A stretch of 64,000 nt of DNA from Ficedula albicollis (GCF_000247815.1 NC_021675.1:61721029-61785028); one strand, 5' to 3'; positions 37,740 through 50,517 are shown, counted from the first letter of the stretch. Notes: a model not told the origin generated them from the sequence alone. Made by a program: numbers and translations.

Positions 37740-38560
37740 ACCAAGTTGCTACAAGGTCAGCAGTGGTAGCCAAAAGTAATATTTGCATCATTTGCATTTC
37801 TTTGAACTCCTAATTATGTGGCACATGATTCAGTAAAAACTAATATTACAGTTGACTTTATTTACTCTACTTCATTACATCTGGCTTCCTTTTAGATATT
37901 TTTTTCCCAAATCTACTCACAGAGAATATATAAATTATATACCATTATCTTTTTTTTTTTAAAGGCAGCTCCATCCATCATAATGGATTACAAATTTATC
38001 ACCTTGAATCAATTTCTGTTCACAAGTTCAAAAGGAAATATAAGTGCTTGAGGGCCCAGAAATATTTATTGTACATATGGATATTATTAAAGTTTATTGA
38101 AATCCTTCACCAATGAGAATTGTTTCTGTTTTGTTTTGCAACACGTACAGCACTAATTCTAAAAAGCCAACGCCTTTATTGTCTAAAAACGAAATTGGCA
38201 ATGCAGCATTGAACTTGAGGACTACTGATTCTGACTAGATGTACTAACATATTTATGCAAGCATTCATTTAATTAAGACATGACAACCTCAGCTTGCCTA
38301 ATTTAGTGAAAATTTGTTTCGACATAGTTTCTTGTATAACATTTTCCCACGATGACGTCTATTTTCAAGTAAAAAATACTTCTGCTAACGACATCGACAG
38401 TAATTCACTCAGACTCTTTTCCTTGTAATCGAGCAGAGAGAGAAAATGGAAATTTAAGATGCATGAGAGTCTTGTTTTAAGACTCAGTGACAAGACTACA
38501 TCTGGTATCAATACGGTTCTTTGGGATGCTGACCACATCTTTCATAAAGTGGTAAGTTCC
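37740..38560. promoter_or_regulatory. possible conserved noncoding element, AT-rich
   Basis: AT-rich non-repetitive sequence that keeps several isolated CpGs (AACACGTACAG, CCAACGCC, AAAACGAAATTGG, TTTCGACATAG, ACGATGACGTC, GCTAACGACATCGACAG, TACGG). CpG survival in AT-rich noncoding DNA suggests selection. It contains a CRE-like TGACGTC near 38353, GCATTCATTTAATTA near 38262 and ATTTGCAT octamers near 37780-37798. A donor-like GTG|GTAAGT occurs near 38550. Conservation is inferred, not shown. Confidence 0.3.
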
Positions 38561-39521
38561 TCCAAAAGGACACATCTTGCTGGCTGCTAACTGCAACCTC
38601 CAAAACGCCGAGCCCGAGCTGGGGGGAGTGCAGTAATGCTCTGCTGGAGGGAGAAAATGAAACTACAACTCTAATTACATTTTTATTTGTGGTGTTAATG
38701 GGAAGTTGAGCTCTTAAAGTCCATAGTAAGACATGCTTTCTTTGAAATTGTATAGCACCATGCCAGGAGTTAACATGTGAGGTTTGTTGGTCGGGTTTTT
38801 TTTTTTCCCCCTCCTTTTGGACTAATTTCTTGCTATACTAAATTAATTAGGGAATATTTTGCTTTCAAAGAAAAAGATTTGCAGCCTCAGAAGGAAAAAA
38901 GCAGCTGAGTTGTTGTGGGCAGAGAGCATAGGGCAATGAGACGAGATGTTGGGTGGGTGAGGAAATCACTGATGGAGCTGTGCAGCAGCTGCCCAGGTGC
39001 AGATTTCTGCTGCTTCAGATACCAAAACATTTGGTTTTGTTAACCAGCATGACTTATTGGTATCTAATGAGTTGCCACTGGGACTTTAAGCAGTCTTGTG
39101 TTTTTCTTTCTAATCTAAAGAAACCTAGGGAGTATCTTCTGCAAGGAGTCATGTATTTCAGAAAATAGATTAATATTTCATTATTCCAAGTGTGTGGAAG
39201 TGGTGTTCTATCAGGGCTACCTGTGAAAGATTTTTACTGAAAGCACAGATGCCTTAAAATTAGGAACAGATCTGTATGACTAATGAAGATTAAGATGAGA
39301 TTTCACACAGTCTTACCAGTGACTTTAGCTGTTTCCACATTAAAGAGTCAATATGCTAGCTTTCTAAAAAAACTTTCTTCTCAAATCTATATGCCAAAAA
39401 AACAAGAGGTTTGCTTTATTCCAAGGAACTTTAGACAGATGAATCCAATGTATGGGCTGTATAATGATATTTAATTTGGGACTTTTAAGTTCCAGTATAA
39501 ATGTTTCATGTGGCTTTCTTA
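38561..39521. other. unique noncoding DNA
   Basis: No gene recognised upstream of the 1.1-kb duplication. A T-run with C-rich end lies near 38797-38815. Confidence 0.5.
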
Positions 39522-39657
39522 GCAAGAGCAGACTTAAATCTGGTTTAACTGGACTGGCCAGAGTAGATTTTTTCATCTGAAATCATCTTTTACTACCAGA
39601 AAGCTGCAATCCTAACTCCTGTTCCATTTGTCCAGGATACTAGGATGTGACCATAAA

Positions 39658-39784
39658 GACATGGCAATGTATGGATTGGTAGGTGTTAGAATGTCCCCAC
39701 ACCTTTGCACTTCAATTAGGGACATGGCAATGTATGGATTGGTAGGTGTTAGAATGTCCCCACACCTTTGGCTCTTTAATTAGA
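39658..39784. repeat. 63-bp tandem duplication nested in copy 1
   Basis: GACATGGCAATGTATGGATT begins at 39658 and again at 39721. The right copy has diverged at its end (TTTGGCTCTTTAATTAGAAT against TTTGCACTTCAATTAGG). Copy 2 of the 1.1-kb unit has only one such segment, with the TTTGCACTTC ending. Confidence 0.93.
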
Positions 39785-39945
39785 ATAGAGGAGCTGATGG
39801 TTCATTGTCTGTGATGCTGGGGCATATCAGCTTTTCTCTGTGGAAGGGTTGGGGAAAATCACTGGTTACACAGAAGTTTCCTTTCCTCTCATCATAAGAT
39901 TGCAGCTTGTTTTGTTTTACATCAGGTTTGTGCTGTGAAACTTAC

Positions 39946-40088
39946 CTAAAATAGGTGTGTCTGAATACAGAAAATCCCTTATCGTCATTCTTCGGCCCAG
40001 CTCCTGGTATGATGGAGCCTGAGCAAAAGAGTGCATCCAGACTGGTGCCTGGCTATAGAGAGGCCATTCCACCGGAATAAAACTGCTC
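39946..40088 (-). other. candidate 143-bp exon, copy 1
   Basis: On the minus strand CATGGTGTGTTTTCAG is followed by 143 bases ending in ATTTTAG|GTAAGT, a donor that matches the consensus fully. Only one of three frames is open across the segment (SSFIPVEWPLYSQ through MTIRDFLYSDTPIL), and that frame lies inside a 97-codon frame reaching into both flanks. The product is not recognised and no partner exons were found. It could be a lncRNA exon or a chance splice pair. The identical twin lies at 41041-41183. Confidence 0.25.
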
Positions 40089-41040
40089 CTGAAAACACAC
40101 CATGCCCCTGTGAGGGGTGTCTGCCCTGGCCCCATCAGCAAACCTGAGAGGTTTGGTGGTAAATCAAGACATTGAGCCAATAGAACAATCCAGGACTTGA
40201 TTTCATTCAAAGATGCTTCTTTGCTATTTTACCCACTGTTTTATGTCTGTTGTTCTGCTAAGTTGCAAACCCTGCCAGTTTCAGTTCCATGCTTCCACTT
40301 GGTTTTACTGAATATCTGAACATAAAAAAAAAAAAAATCTTCTTTTGGAGCTGGAGAGAAAGACTTCCACCAAGTAGTGCCTATGCCATATTTAATTCAA
40401 TCAGATTAGGTATTCAGTCAACATATGGATGACTTCAGGGCTCCAGTGATACTTTAAGGAAGCATCAAACAAAAGTGTGAATGTCTATGTATACCACATA
40501 TCATATGACAAGAACCTCTGATGTTTAAAGGTTACAGTTTGGTCCAAAAAGCTGTATCTGTGTAGCATTTTCAAATTTATTAAATAAACCAATGCTACGT
40601 AGGAATGGGCTCCTCTGTAAACACAGCCATGATACAGCCATGATAGATTTTCACATATTGTGAATGAAATCTGTTTAAGGGCAAGAGCAGACTTAAATCT
40701 GGTTTAACTGGACTGGCCAGAGTAGATTTTTTCATCTGAAATCATCTTTTACTACCAGAAAGCTGCAATCCTAACTCCTGTTCCATTTGTCCAGGATACT
40801 AGGATGTGACCATAAAGACATGGCAATGTATGGATTGGTAGGTGTTAGAATGTCCCCACACCTTTGCACTTCAATTAGGATAGAGGAGCTGATGGTTCAT
40901 TGTCTGTGATGCTGGGGCATATCAGCTTTTCTCTGTGGAAGGGTTGGGGAAAATCACTGGTTACACAGAAGTTTCCTTTCCTCTCATCATAAGATTGCAG
41001 CTTGTTTTGTTTTACATCAGGTTTGTGCTGTGAAACTTAC

Positions 41041-41183
41041 CTAAAATAGGTGTGTCTGAATACAGAAAATCCCTTATCGTCATTCTTCGGCCCAGCTCCT
41101 GGTATGATGGAGCCTGAGCAAAAGAGTGCATCCAGACTGGTGCCTGGCTATAGAGAGGCCATTCCACCGGAATAAAACTGCTC
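41041..41183 (-). other. candidate 143-bp exon, copy 2
   Basis: Identical in sequence and splice signals to the segment 1095 bp to the left, as part of the 1.1-kb duplication. If the exon is real, this is a tandem exon duplication. At 143 bp (not a multiple of three) inclusion of both copies would shift any coding frame, which favours mutually exclusive use or a noncoding transcript. Confidence 0.25.
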
Positions 41184-41771
41184 CTGAAAACACACCATGC
41201 CCCTGTGAGGGGTGTCTGCCCTGGCCCCATCAGCAAACCTGAGAGGTTTGGTGGTAAATCAAGACATTGAGCCAATAGAACAATCCAGGACTTGATTTCA
41301 TTCAAAGATGCTTCTTTGCTATTTTACCCACTGTTTTATGTCTGTTGTTCTGCTAAGTTGCAAACCCTGCCAGTTTCAGTTCCATGCTTCCACTTGGTTT
41401 TACTGAATATCTGAACATAAAAAAAAAAAAAATCTTCTTTTGGAGCTGGAGAGAAAGACTTCCACCAAGTAGTGCCTATGCCATATTTAATTCAATCAGA
41501 TTAGGTATTCAGTCAACATATGGATGACTTCAGGGCTCCAGTGATACTTTAAGGAAGCATCAAACAAAAGTGTGAATGTCTATGTATACCACATATCATA
41601 TGACAAGAACCTCTGATGTTTAAAGGTTACAGTTTGGTCCAAAAAGCTGTATCTGTGTAGCATTTTCAAATTTATTAAATAAACCAATGCTACGTAGGAA
41701 TGGGCTCCTCTGTAAACACAGCCATGATACAGCCATGATAGATTTTCACATATTGTGAATGAAATCTGTTT

Positions 41772-44700
41772 TGTACAAGTCAATAGTTCTGAAGTTCTAG
41801 TTAGCAGGGTATCACTCATTAATATTATATATTATGCATCTGGAATGTTTATAATGTTTATTTATCAATGGAGAGGAAATTATTGTTATAATAAAGGGAG
41901 GGAAAAGTAATAAAATTATTAATTTTATCCCAAGTTTCCACTAGCTGTTTTTTAATTGCTGCCAACTGAGTTCAAAGTGTTAAAGGAAGCAACATTTTCT
42001 CCTGTGGCATTTTTTTTCCTTGGATTTCTCATGCATACTCTTTCCTGTGAAACTCTGCTTAGTAAATATTAATTTACCCTCAATTACTAATGACAAGTGA
42101 AAGAAACCCTTGCATTCATCAGGGCCACAGCCTTAGGACATACGTTCGCCCTTCAAAGCGTTCAACCGTTCAACAATTAGAACTAATAGCTACTCCAGGC
42201 TATCAGGGCTGAACACACAGCACTCCCCCAGTGCCGAGCTCTCAGAGCAGCCACTCATGGTGGTCTCACAACCTATTGACTCCATCAGGGAAAGCTGGAA
42301 AAGTGATTGGAAAGTGGACACATTAGACTCAGAGTGATTGCCTAAAATGTGAGAACACTTACTGGTTGGAGAGGGGAAGTCATTTAGCTCACTAATAAAC
42401 CTTAGCTATGTAAAAGGTCCCTCACTTCTTACATGAGCACAGCTTGGAAGGCTGAGGGTTTTGCTAAACAATAGAAGAACAGACAAATAAATAGAAAATG
42501 CTAAACCAGGAGCATAAAGGAATGATTGATATTGACACTCTGGTATGTTCCTTTACAACACCTTAGAAATGCAGGTTCAACCCTTAAACCTTCTTTGCTG
42601 GGAGCTTCATCTTTAATCCCTCAGCCTCTGCAGAATCAGCTGGGGCTTTGTCCTTGGATGGGGCTGCAAATGCCCCACACACACCCACACATTTCCAAGG
42701 GTGACCTTGACTTCCTACTTCAATGCTCTCCCAATATGACAGAGCGACTGGTTTGCTTAAACAGCTCTGATTGCTTTTCTTTAAAAAAATATAACAGAGC
42801 ATTTATTGTATTTTGTTTTCTGCTTCCATTATTCAACAACTCATAAATTATTTTATTGCAGTAAACAGAACAAAAGCATGTAATGAAACCATAATATTAT
42901 TGGAAATAGCAATTTTGTGACCAAACACAGTATGATGGAAGGCTTTCATGAGTACACAGGTTTGTTCTTGAAAAGTGACTGGAAATGTTGATTATATTCC
43001 CCTTCTTCGAATATTTCTATATTCAAACTTACGTATCTATTAATGTCACGTATTTCTTACAACTAAAATTTGAGGGAGGCAAGAAGATATTGGTATTTTG
43101 CATAATTTCTAATGGAACAAAAACAAATTTAAGCATTTGGGAAAAAACAAAGACAAAAACAAACTAAAAACCAAAGAAAAACCCCCATGAGAACAAAACC
43201 ACAATTTATAAGAAATTATGAGAAAATTTAAAGATGGCTAAGCAGCAGTGCTGTTTTTTGACATGTCTTTGCAACAAACCTTTCTGACATATCTGAACTG
43301 TAAATGGCTTCACCCAAGACTCAGCTTAGTGCTCCCAGGACACCGTGCCTCATCATTAACCACTGGCACTTGGTGGTCACAAAGGACCTTCCATGGAGGT
43401 TCCAAGTCATACCAGGATACCACCAGCAACGGAATCTAGTGGTTCTATTCTGAATTAGAGCAAATACAATGCATTCTCAATTATTTAAAAATTCAATACT
43501 GCTAACACCAGGACCAGAGCTAAAATTTGCTTGTCAGAAATAAAAAAAAAAAAACAACAAACCAACCAGACAAAAACCAACCAAGTAATCAAACAAAAAA
43601 CCCTAAGCCACTAAAAATCCTCTGTAATTTTTTCTGTGACATTAATATTAAACAACATGAAGAATTGTTTCAGATTTATATTTTTTTTACTTCTGATATC
43701 CTGTGTATTATCATGTTATGCATTTTATAGATAAAATAAATAAAACTATAAACAACAATTAAGTGTTGGTTGGCAAACTAGAGCTAATCTCATGCACAAG
43801 GAAGGAACAAGCATCTTTCTAGCACCTGATATTTTCTGACTTCTGTAAAGTGGATATTTCTAGAACTCTGCAAAATCAAATTACAGGATATTACAACATA
43901 AAGCACTATGAACTTGACTGTGTGTCAATTAAAAGCGTGGAAATTAAAACTAATGTTAACAGTGGGAAATGATGTCAGAAAATATCGACAGCTAGTAGTC
44001 ATCCCCTGATTGCTGAAGCATATATTTGAAGGCAAAATTTGGATAAGATTCTTCTCAACGAAAAAATATTCTTTTTTTCCCACAATGATATTAGTAGCTC
44101 TTTGCACAGCAAAACCTAAAGGAATGATATGAGAGTGTGTGTGTGATTTTTTCAGAGTTTTCTAGAAGAGTTTATCCTAAATTAAGAAAAACTATAATAA
44201 CAGAGTTTTAAGTAATCCCTCTTTGACATTCAGCCTGGTCTCTGTAATGAAATTACAGAGAAATTACAGATGGTTTTTCTTTTGTCAGTCTAACACTCCA
44301 TCAGCTGGGGGAATTAGATTTTGGTAATCAGGGATGGGAGGCAGAAAAGTTTGGATAGTACCCAATTGCAGCAAGTCAGGGAAAAACAGGCACAAAATAA
44401 TGCAGAGAGAAAGACAGCAAAAGAAGCTGAATGAAAGCAAAGGGGGTAGAGAAGGATTTCTGTTAGTTCTTACCAATTAAAGATTCTTTATAAAGCAGGA
44501 GGAGAAAGAACAGAGCAGCAGGTCTGAGAATAAGCAGCAGAGTGTCAGGAGGATGGTTTGTAGGAAACAGCTGACAAAATACCCTGTACCTCAGAGCCAA
44601 TACAATGGGAAAGGGAAGTCAAGGAGAGAATTCAAGCATCATTAAATGAGTTTCCCAAATTTCTACACCACATGTTTTGAAACAAAACATGCTTAAATTT

Positions 44701-45934
44701 GCCAAGTAAAATTTTATTATTACTTGGCAGCTTTGTTTAGAAAACGGTTATAAATCCTAAATATAGCTAAAGTGCTTATTCCAGTGAAATTATCTCATTT
44801 GTAAAATGGATACATGCTTCCAATCAGTTTTGAAAGATTTTACATTAGATTCTTCTTTCCTTATCTTCCAATAAAATCTGAAAGAATTATTTTAGTCTGA
44901 TCTAGTTTTAGGCTATTCTTTCTTAGACTGATTGGGAAAAAATGAGCTGCAGTTCTTTTGGGAATTTTTTTCTAAAAAAACATTGACAATTGACCAAGTC
45001 ACCCTGATTTATTCATGTGAGCTTATTCTGCAAGTAATCTTCCTCATAGCAGTGGCATCATTAATTAAAATGGTTCTTGCTGTTGCTGTGTCCCAAGACA
45101 TGGGCATGGTTTTTCAACTCTGCTGCTCTTGATTTCAATCCCAGTATCACTACAGTTTTAGGTCTTCTATTGCAGATCTGTTGTGTCTGGAAGAAAGGGA
45201 AATATGCTCCAGCCCTCCTAAACCAGGCGTCTGTTGCTCTGCTTTGAGGGCTTAGAGGGCTTTTTCCATTTTATTTCCCCAGAATCATATATTAAAGTAC
45301 TTGTTGACTAAAGAAATCTTGTGAAATGCAGAAGTCAAGTCAGGACTCAGAATATCTAAGGAATGGCACCCTCAGAGTACATTTAGATTAGCTGTATGGA
45401 CATAAAGACATAGTCTGTAAAATAAGTGCTGGGTTGTGAATTGCTGTGCCTGCAATTCTCAGCTACTTACTGACAAGAATCATTGTGATCAGTGAGGTAA
45501 TATTAGACAGCTACAAATTTCTCTAATGTAATCAGGATTTTAAAAATCTCAGTAGATACTATTCAGATTAATTGTGTATTCGGAATTAGACTGAAGTAGA
45601 TTGTATGAAAGGTATTCTGAGGAATATTTCTTTTGCAAGGTATATAAAGCTTAAACTGGGAGGTGGGAAAGGCTCTTTCTTCCCTCTTAAATACTATGAA
45701 GGGAATCAAAAATTGCATGTTTTTCCACAAGGAAATGTCCATTTTTTAAAAAAAAAAGGTAGTTTTCCCCAAGCCTCAAGGAAGAAATGCAAATGAGCTC
45801 CACATGCTCTCCAAAGTGTTCAGGAGCACTTTTGCAGGCACCACTAAAGGCATATCATTCCCAATATACATGGGCCAATAAAAATGGTACATTGTGCATT
45901 TCATGGTCCAGAATTCACAGGAAACCACATAGGC
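41772..45934. other. unique noncoding DNA with A/C-rich low-complexity spots
   Basis: No gene recognised. Low-complexity A/C-rich tracts occur at about 43140-43205 and 43537-43605, and a short TG run near 44134. A 106-codon frame at 42526-42846 has no known motif. Confidence 0.5.
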
Positions 45935-45959
45935 AAAAAAAAAAAAAAAAAAAAAAAAA
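45935..45959. repeat. poly-A tract, 25 bases
   Basis: A run of 25 A follows CACATAGGC. It could be the tail of an old retrotransposed copy, but the sequence to its left is not a gene or SINE I can identify. Confidence 0.9.
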
Positions 45960-46979
45960 GTTTCAGACACATGCATCTGGAACTTCAGAGCACATCATGG
46001 CTAATGGCTTTATTGTGAAACGCTTCCTCTCACTGGGATCATTGTCAGCCAGGCTGTTTGTGTTGCTAAGCATATTGCAAACCCAGCAGCTTGATACATC
46101 TGGCATTATGCTCTTCTCTATTCGCATGGAGAAGAAAAAGAAAAAAGGAAAAAAGAAAAAATGAGAGGAGAGGGGAATACTGTAGAGCATAACTGATGTT
46201 TCAGAAAGGCTCTTTGGGATATGAATTCTACAGCAATGCATAGAACTATACTACAATAATTGCGGTTCCAAAAGTGTTACAGGCACCTTGTTGAATGTAA
46301 AGACAACACTTCTGCTTCCCAGAGAATGTGCAGTTTAACTACAGACTTGGCTCAAGAAATACTGCAGTTAATAAATGAAAGCAAGGGTTACAACTATGAC
46401 ATTGTGCAATTCTGGCTTGTGCCATGAATTCTTTGTGTGACCCCAGCACACTTCATCCCAGACTTTGGCTGGGCTATTTATAGGTCAGAGAAAGTTCTGG
46501 CCTCATTATACTACAGTGACCAGTTACCTCTTTAGCTCCCTTACCTGTTTTCTCATCAGCTCAGCCACAGTAGGTATAGTTTTTTAGGAAAAAAGTAAAA
46601 TAGAACTTTAACTCATGCTTCTAATGAGGCCGTAACTGTTGAGTTGTTGGCTCCTTTATGAAACTAGTAAAGACTGGTTTTGCTTTAGTCAGAACAACTT
46701 TTTTGCATTAATTATCCCTTTAAAATCCCCACTGCTGCTTTATTGGATGAAGCTGGTGACAAAGTACATAGCCACAGAAACTCACTCAGAGCTGAGCTCT
46801 GATAGAGCCAAAGACTGTGGAAGCATTGATGCTGGAGGGCAGGCAAGTCCTCTGCTCCTCTTGCCAAGACTGAGTGCTCCTAAGTATTTCTAAAACTTGA
46901 AATCTTGACCTTAGATTGCTTTGAAAGTGTTAACTGGCATCATTCCTTCCAGTTATGTGAATGAGTTCCTGCGGGACAT
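45960..46979. other. unique noncoding DNA with an A/G-rich tract
   Basis: A purine-rich tract (about 46127-46174) is the only structure seen. The frames around it are by-products of A-richness. Confidence 0.5.
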
Positions 46980-47221
46980 TGCCCTTGCAACTGCACAGCA
47001 CAAGTGGTTTTCATGGTCATAACCATGGCCAAGCCTCTGTACATGGCATGAGGAAACTCTAGGGATAATGCATGGTCATAACCATGGCCAAGCCTCTGTA
47101 CACGGCATGAGGAAACTCTAGGGATGCTTTTGCCCTTGCAACTGCACAGCACAAGTGGTTTTCATGGTCATAACCATGGCCAAGCCTCTGTACATGGCAT
47201 GAGGAAACTCTAGGGATAATG
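46980..47221. repeat. compound tandem duplication, 91-bp unit with a half-unit between
   Basis: Two identical 91-bp units (46980-47070 and 47131-47221) begin TGCCCTTGCAACTGCACAGC and end GGATAATG. Between them (47071-47127) is an extra copy of only the right half, starting CATGGTCATAACCATGG. The order is therefore AB-B-AB. Each B half starts with a short inverted repeat (CATGGT / ACCATG around CATA), so three potential hairpins lie at the junction region. Confidence 0.95.
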
Positions 47222-48829
47222 GGAGACTTTCAACTTGTGTGTCACTAATACCTTGGTGTATTCACAGGTGATTACCTCTTCACAGCCTTGGTACTCAAAT
47301 GTCTTTACTGTTTATTCTGAAAGCTGTTTGTAATTTCCCATGTCCACAGGAACACATTTCTGCAACTCTGAGGAATGTTATGTCTCTTACCAAGGGTCAC
47401 AAGAGTCTCCTCAGGAGCACCTCGGAAATGTTTTATTAAATGAATATATAAGCTGTTAACATTTTTGAGGTGTGGCTTTATGTTTAATTGCAGATCTTAT
47501 GTGATGCTTCTACAGATTAACATTGCTATTGCCTCTTACTAACCATTAAAGTAATAATTTTTAACATTGGCTCCTTTAGATGCTTTATCTGGCTTTGGAT
47601 GTGATCTGTCCTGTGCAGTTCCTCCTGCTGAAGGAGGCTCCAGCTGTTGTGACAAGAAATTCAATGAAGGAGCCACTACAAGCATTCTGGAGCTTGGTGT
47701 AAATGTAGGAGAAATGTATCTACACTCAGAGGTGATAAAATGGGACTAAAATTTACTCTTTTCCATCACTTTCAGTCTGTGGTGGGCAGTGCATATTTGC
47801 ACAGGGCACTTGCTCATTTTGTAGACATTTCTATCCCTTAAAATTTATAAGACTAATTCAAAGACTCATTCCTTTAACTCAGTATTTATGCAGAAATTCT
47901 ATTTCAGCTGTTTCTTCTACTGGATACTATACATTCCTTTCTTCCAAGACCACAAGACACTTCTATTTGTTTAGTTTTTATTTTCTCTAGTAAAAATAAG
48001 AATAAAGAAAAGTGGATCCAATATATAAAATATACGTGGTATTTAGGTCAGAGCACACGGGATTACAAAACATCACAAAACAGCTTTCTCTGTGATTAGC
48101 AACATTTCCTACCCCTTTGCACCTGGGAAGCACAGTCTGTGCTTCCAAACTCTATATACATTTCATTGTGTATGGATGTGTTCATGTTCACATGTGTGTT
48201 CATGTGTACTAAATATGGAATACAGCTTAATCATTTCCAATTTCTGGGAATTTTGGCTGCACTTCCATTTTCAAGTTTTTGGAACTGCTCTTGCTTTATA
48301 TTAACTTAATGGGTTTGCCTGTTTTTAATGAGCATGTTTAGTGCAGTGAGACATCATGGTCACTCAATAGAATGTAAGTTACTTTTGCACACATTGTGTT
48401 GCAGGCCAGATTCTGACTGATTAATACGTTGCAGGTGTCAGCCAAAATACAAAAGGATAAAGAGAAGGCTAAGGCACTGAAGTTATTCCTTCTCCCTGGC
48501 TGACTGCTCTTGTTGAGGGCTGCAGAAGCCACTCTGAGACTGGATTGGAAAGACATCCCACTCAGAAACAATACTTCTATCATCCTTTCCATCTGCACAA
48601 ATTATTCCCACTCATGGCAGAACAAAGAAAAAACAACACCGAGCAAAGGGGTCCTTTAAGAGGCATTTGCCAGCCAAAATACTTATGCCCATTAAAGTTA
48701 GGTTAGCACCTGTTTGTTGGGAGTCAGAAGAAATATTTCTTATATTTTGTTGCCCATCTGTACAAAAACCCCTTAAACTGAGCAGGCCTGCATAGTAGCT
48801 AAGATAAACACTGTATATTTTCATTGTTT
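47222..48829. other. unique noncoding DNA
   Basis: No gene recognised. A GTGTTCATGTTCACATGTG low-complexity spot lies near 48178-48208. Confidence 0.5.
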
Positions 48830-48970
48830 GATTAAATCTTGTCTGAACTATCAGCTGTGTAATGAGGAGAGCTGGCTTGCTTTGAGGTGCTAGCTGTCAG
48901 TGGTTATTATTAATCATAATCTGACAACTACCAGAAACAGCTATTTGGCAATTGAGAAGTAACATTTTTC
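48830..48970. promoter_or_regulatory. possible short conserved noncoding element
   Basis: A non-repetitive block with a homeodomain-like ATTATTAATCATAATC core near 48906, a GCTAGCTGTCAGTGG segment and a TTTGGCAATTG segment. Enhancer-like in texture only. Confidence 0.2.
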
Positions 48971-50517
48971 TTATTTAAGGTGATAGGAATGAAGGAAACA
49001 TAAATCATAACATACTCATTTTCCCATATCTGAAGGTGCATTAATACTTAACATTTGTCTACATTTCAAGACAACCAATTCATGGTTATTACCAGACGAT
49101 TGTACATTTCAAATTGTTACTCAGGTTAGCATTAGAGAATTTATTGACTGTTTCTCTTTCCTAGGTTAATTCCACTAAAGACAACACTGTTGGACCTTTG
49201 TAGAAAGAGCCAATTCAACCTCAGTAAGGAGAATTGCTATAAACACTGTAGATGACCATACAAATAATGCATACTTTTTTTTAAGGGTTTAATGCTAACT
49301 TACACTTCTGAAACATCCTTATACTTTTAACTTTTTGTATATCTGCAGGTAGAACAAATTTTAGTTCTTTTCAGAAATACTGTTTACAGAGAGCCTACAG
49401 AAATATTTTATTGAATTAAGTCCTGATAATGTAAATCATGTAAACTACCTAGAGAAACCAGATGATAACCATTAAATAAAATTGAAGACAAGTTCAGACC
49501 TTGAAAACTTAATTTCATTGAGATCCCAAACATCCTGAAAATTAAGTACCCAGGCTAAAGTAAGTGTATAGGCTCCCACTCACAAGGGGCTTCATCATGG
49601 TTTCAAATCACAGCCTGGTGCTGTAGGCTAGACAGAGCTGCACTTCCCAGCTGGAGATATTTTGACTGACTCAAGGGGTTCTCTGAACAGACCTAATGAC
49701 TCTTTGTAGGGTGTAATATAACCACATGCTTGCATGCTAGTATGGACAGTGTAAAGGAGAGTGACCTCTTTCTGTTTTCTTTGGGGAGCTGAAAAATCCC
49801 TTTCATGTGTATCTCGTATGGCACAACAAAAATTTTCCTGAAGTAGTTGTGGAAACTGATATTTTCTACAGTAGTTATGGTGGGTTTGCTTTGCTTTGTT
49901 TTCAGAACTAAACTTATCTCATGGTCTTTAAAAGCAAACAGCATTTTTCTGTATAGTGTAGCCTAGATTAAAACTAGATATAAAACAGCCACTGAAAAAC
50001 AAGCATCACCTAATTGGAGGCAATCAAATTAAATATGTTCATACACATGTAAGCAAAGAGGAAACCTAAGATCTCCCAATTCCTAGAGATAACCTCAAAC
50101 AATTAAATGCCTTTCTCTTCCCCAGAACATCTCTTGGTGTAGTTTTGCTACTGAATTTCACAGAACGAGGACACCAACTGCAGGCTCACATAAGGCAAGA
50201 ATTCCCACAAGGAAGGTGGGAAGTGCCCCACCCACCTCAGGACAGGCAAGGCCCCATCATTATCCACATGTCCACAGCGCTGTGTTGAGGTGCCTTCACT
50301 AAGGGAAGGTCTTTGACTTGCTGATCTCCAACTACTTTCCTGAAGCCTGGTTTGCACGATGGGTCAGGACTTCAGCACCACCCCTGCCAGAGCTGGGAGG
50401 TTCACCTGGCAGCTCTCACTGACGACAGCACAAAGCAACTGTGATCACTGTTTTGAGGATACGCAGCTGGGCCACCATAGTTGGGGAAAAGAAGATCAGA
50501 AAGATGCTACATTGTTT
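48971..50517. other. unique noncoding DNA
   Basis: No gene recognised. A moderately GC-rich part (about 50160-50430) just upstream of the CR1 remnant has no motif I can name. Confidence 0.5.

Larger units (their letters stand above)
39522..41771. repeat. 1.1-kb tandem duplication, near identical
   Basis: Copy 1 (39522-40676) and copy 2 (40681-41771) both run from GCAAGAGCAGACTTAAATC to GTGAATGAAATCTGTTT, separated by 4 bases (AAGG). Reading them side by side I found no difference apart from a 63-64 bp insertion in copy 1 that is itself a tandem duplication (39658-39784). Both copies contain the same 97-codon minus-strand frame. This is either a very recent segmental duplication or two haplotypes wrongly joined in assembly. 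Confidence 0.97.

Noticed and set aside
39917..41305. Repeated 97-codon frame as a retroviral or LTR fragment
   Set aside because: An AATAAA-like signal and GC-richer part briefly suggested an LTR, but no TG...CA ends, primer site or target duplication could be found.
45935..45959. Poly-A run as the tail of a processed pseudogene
   Set aside because: No coding or transcript-like sequence was recognised to its left and no target-site duplication is visible.
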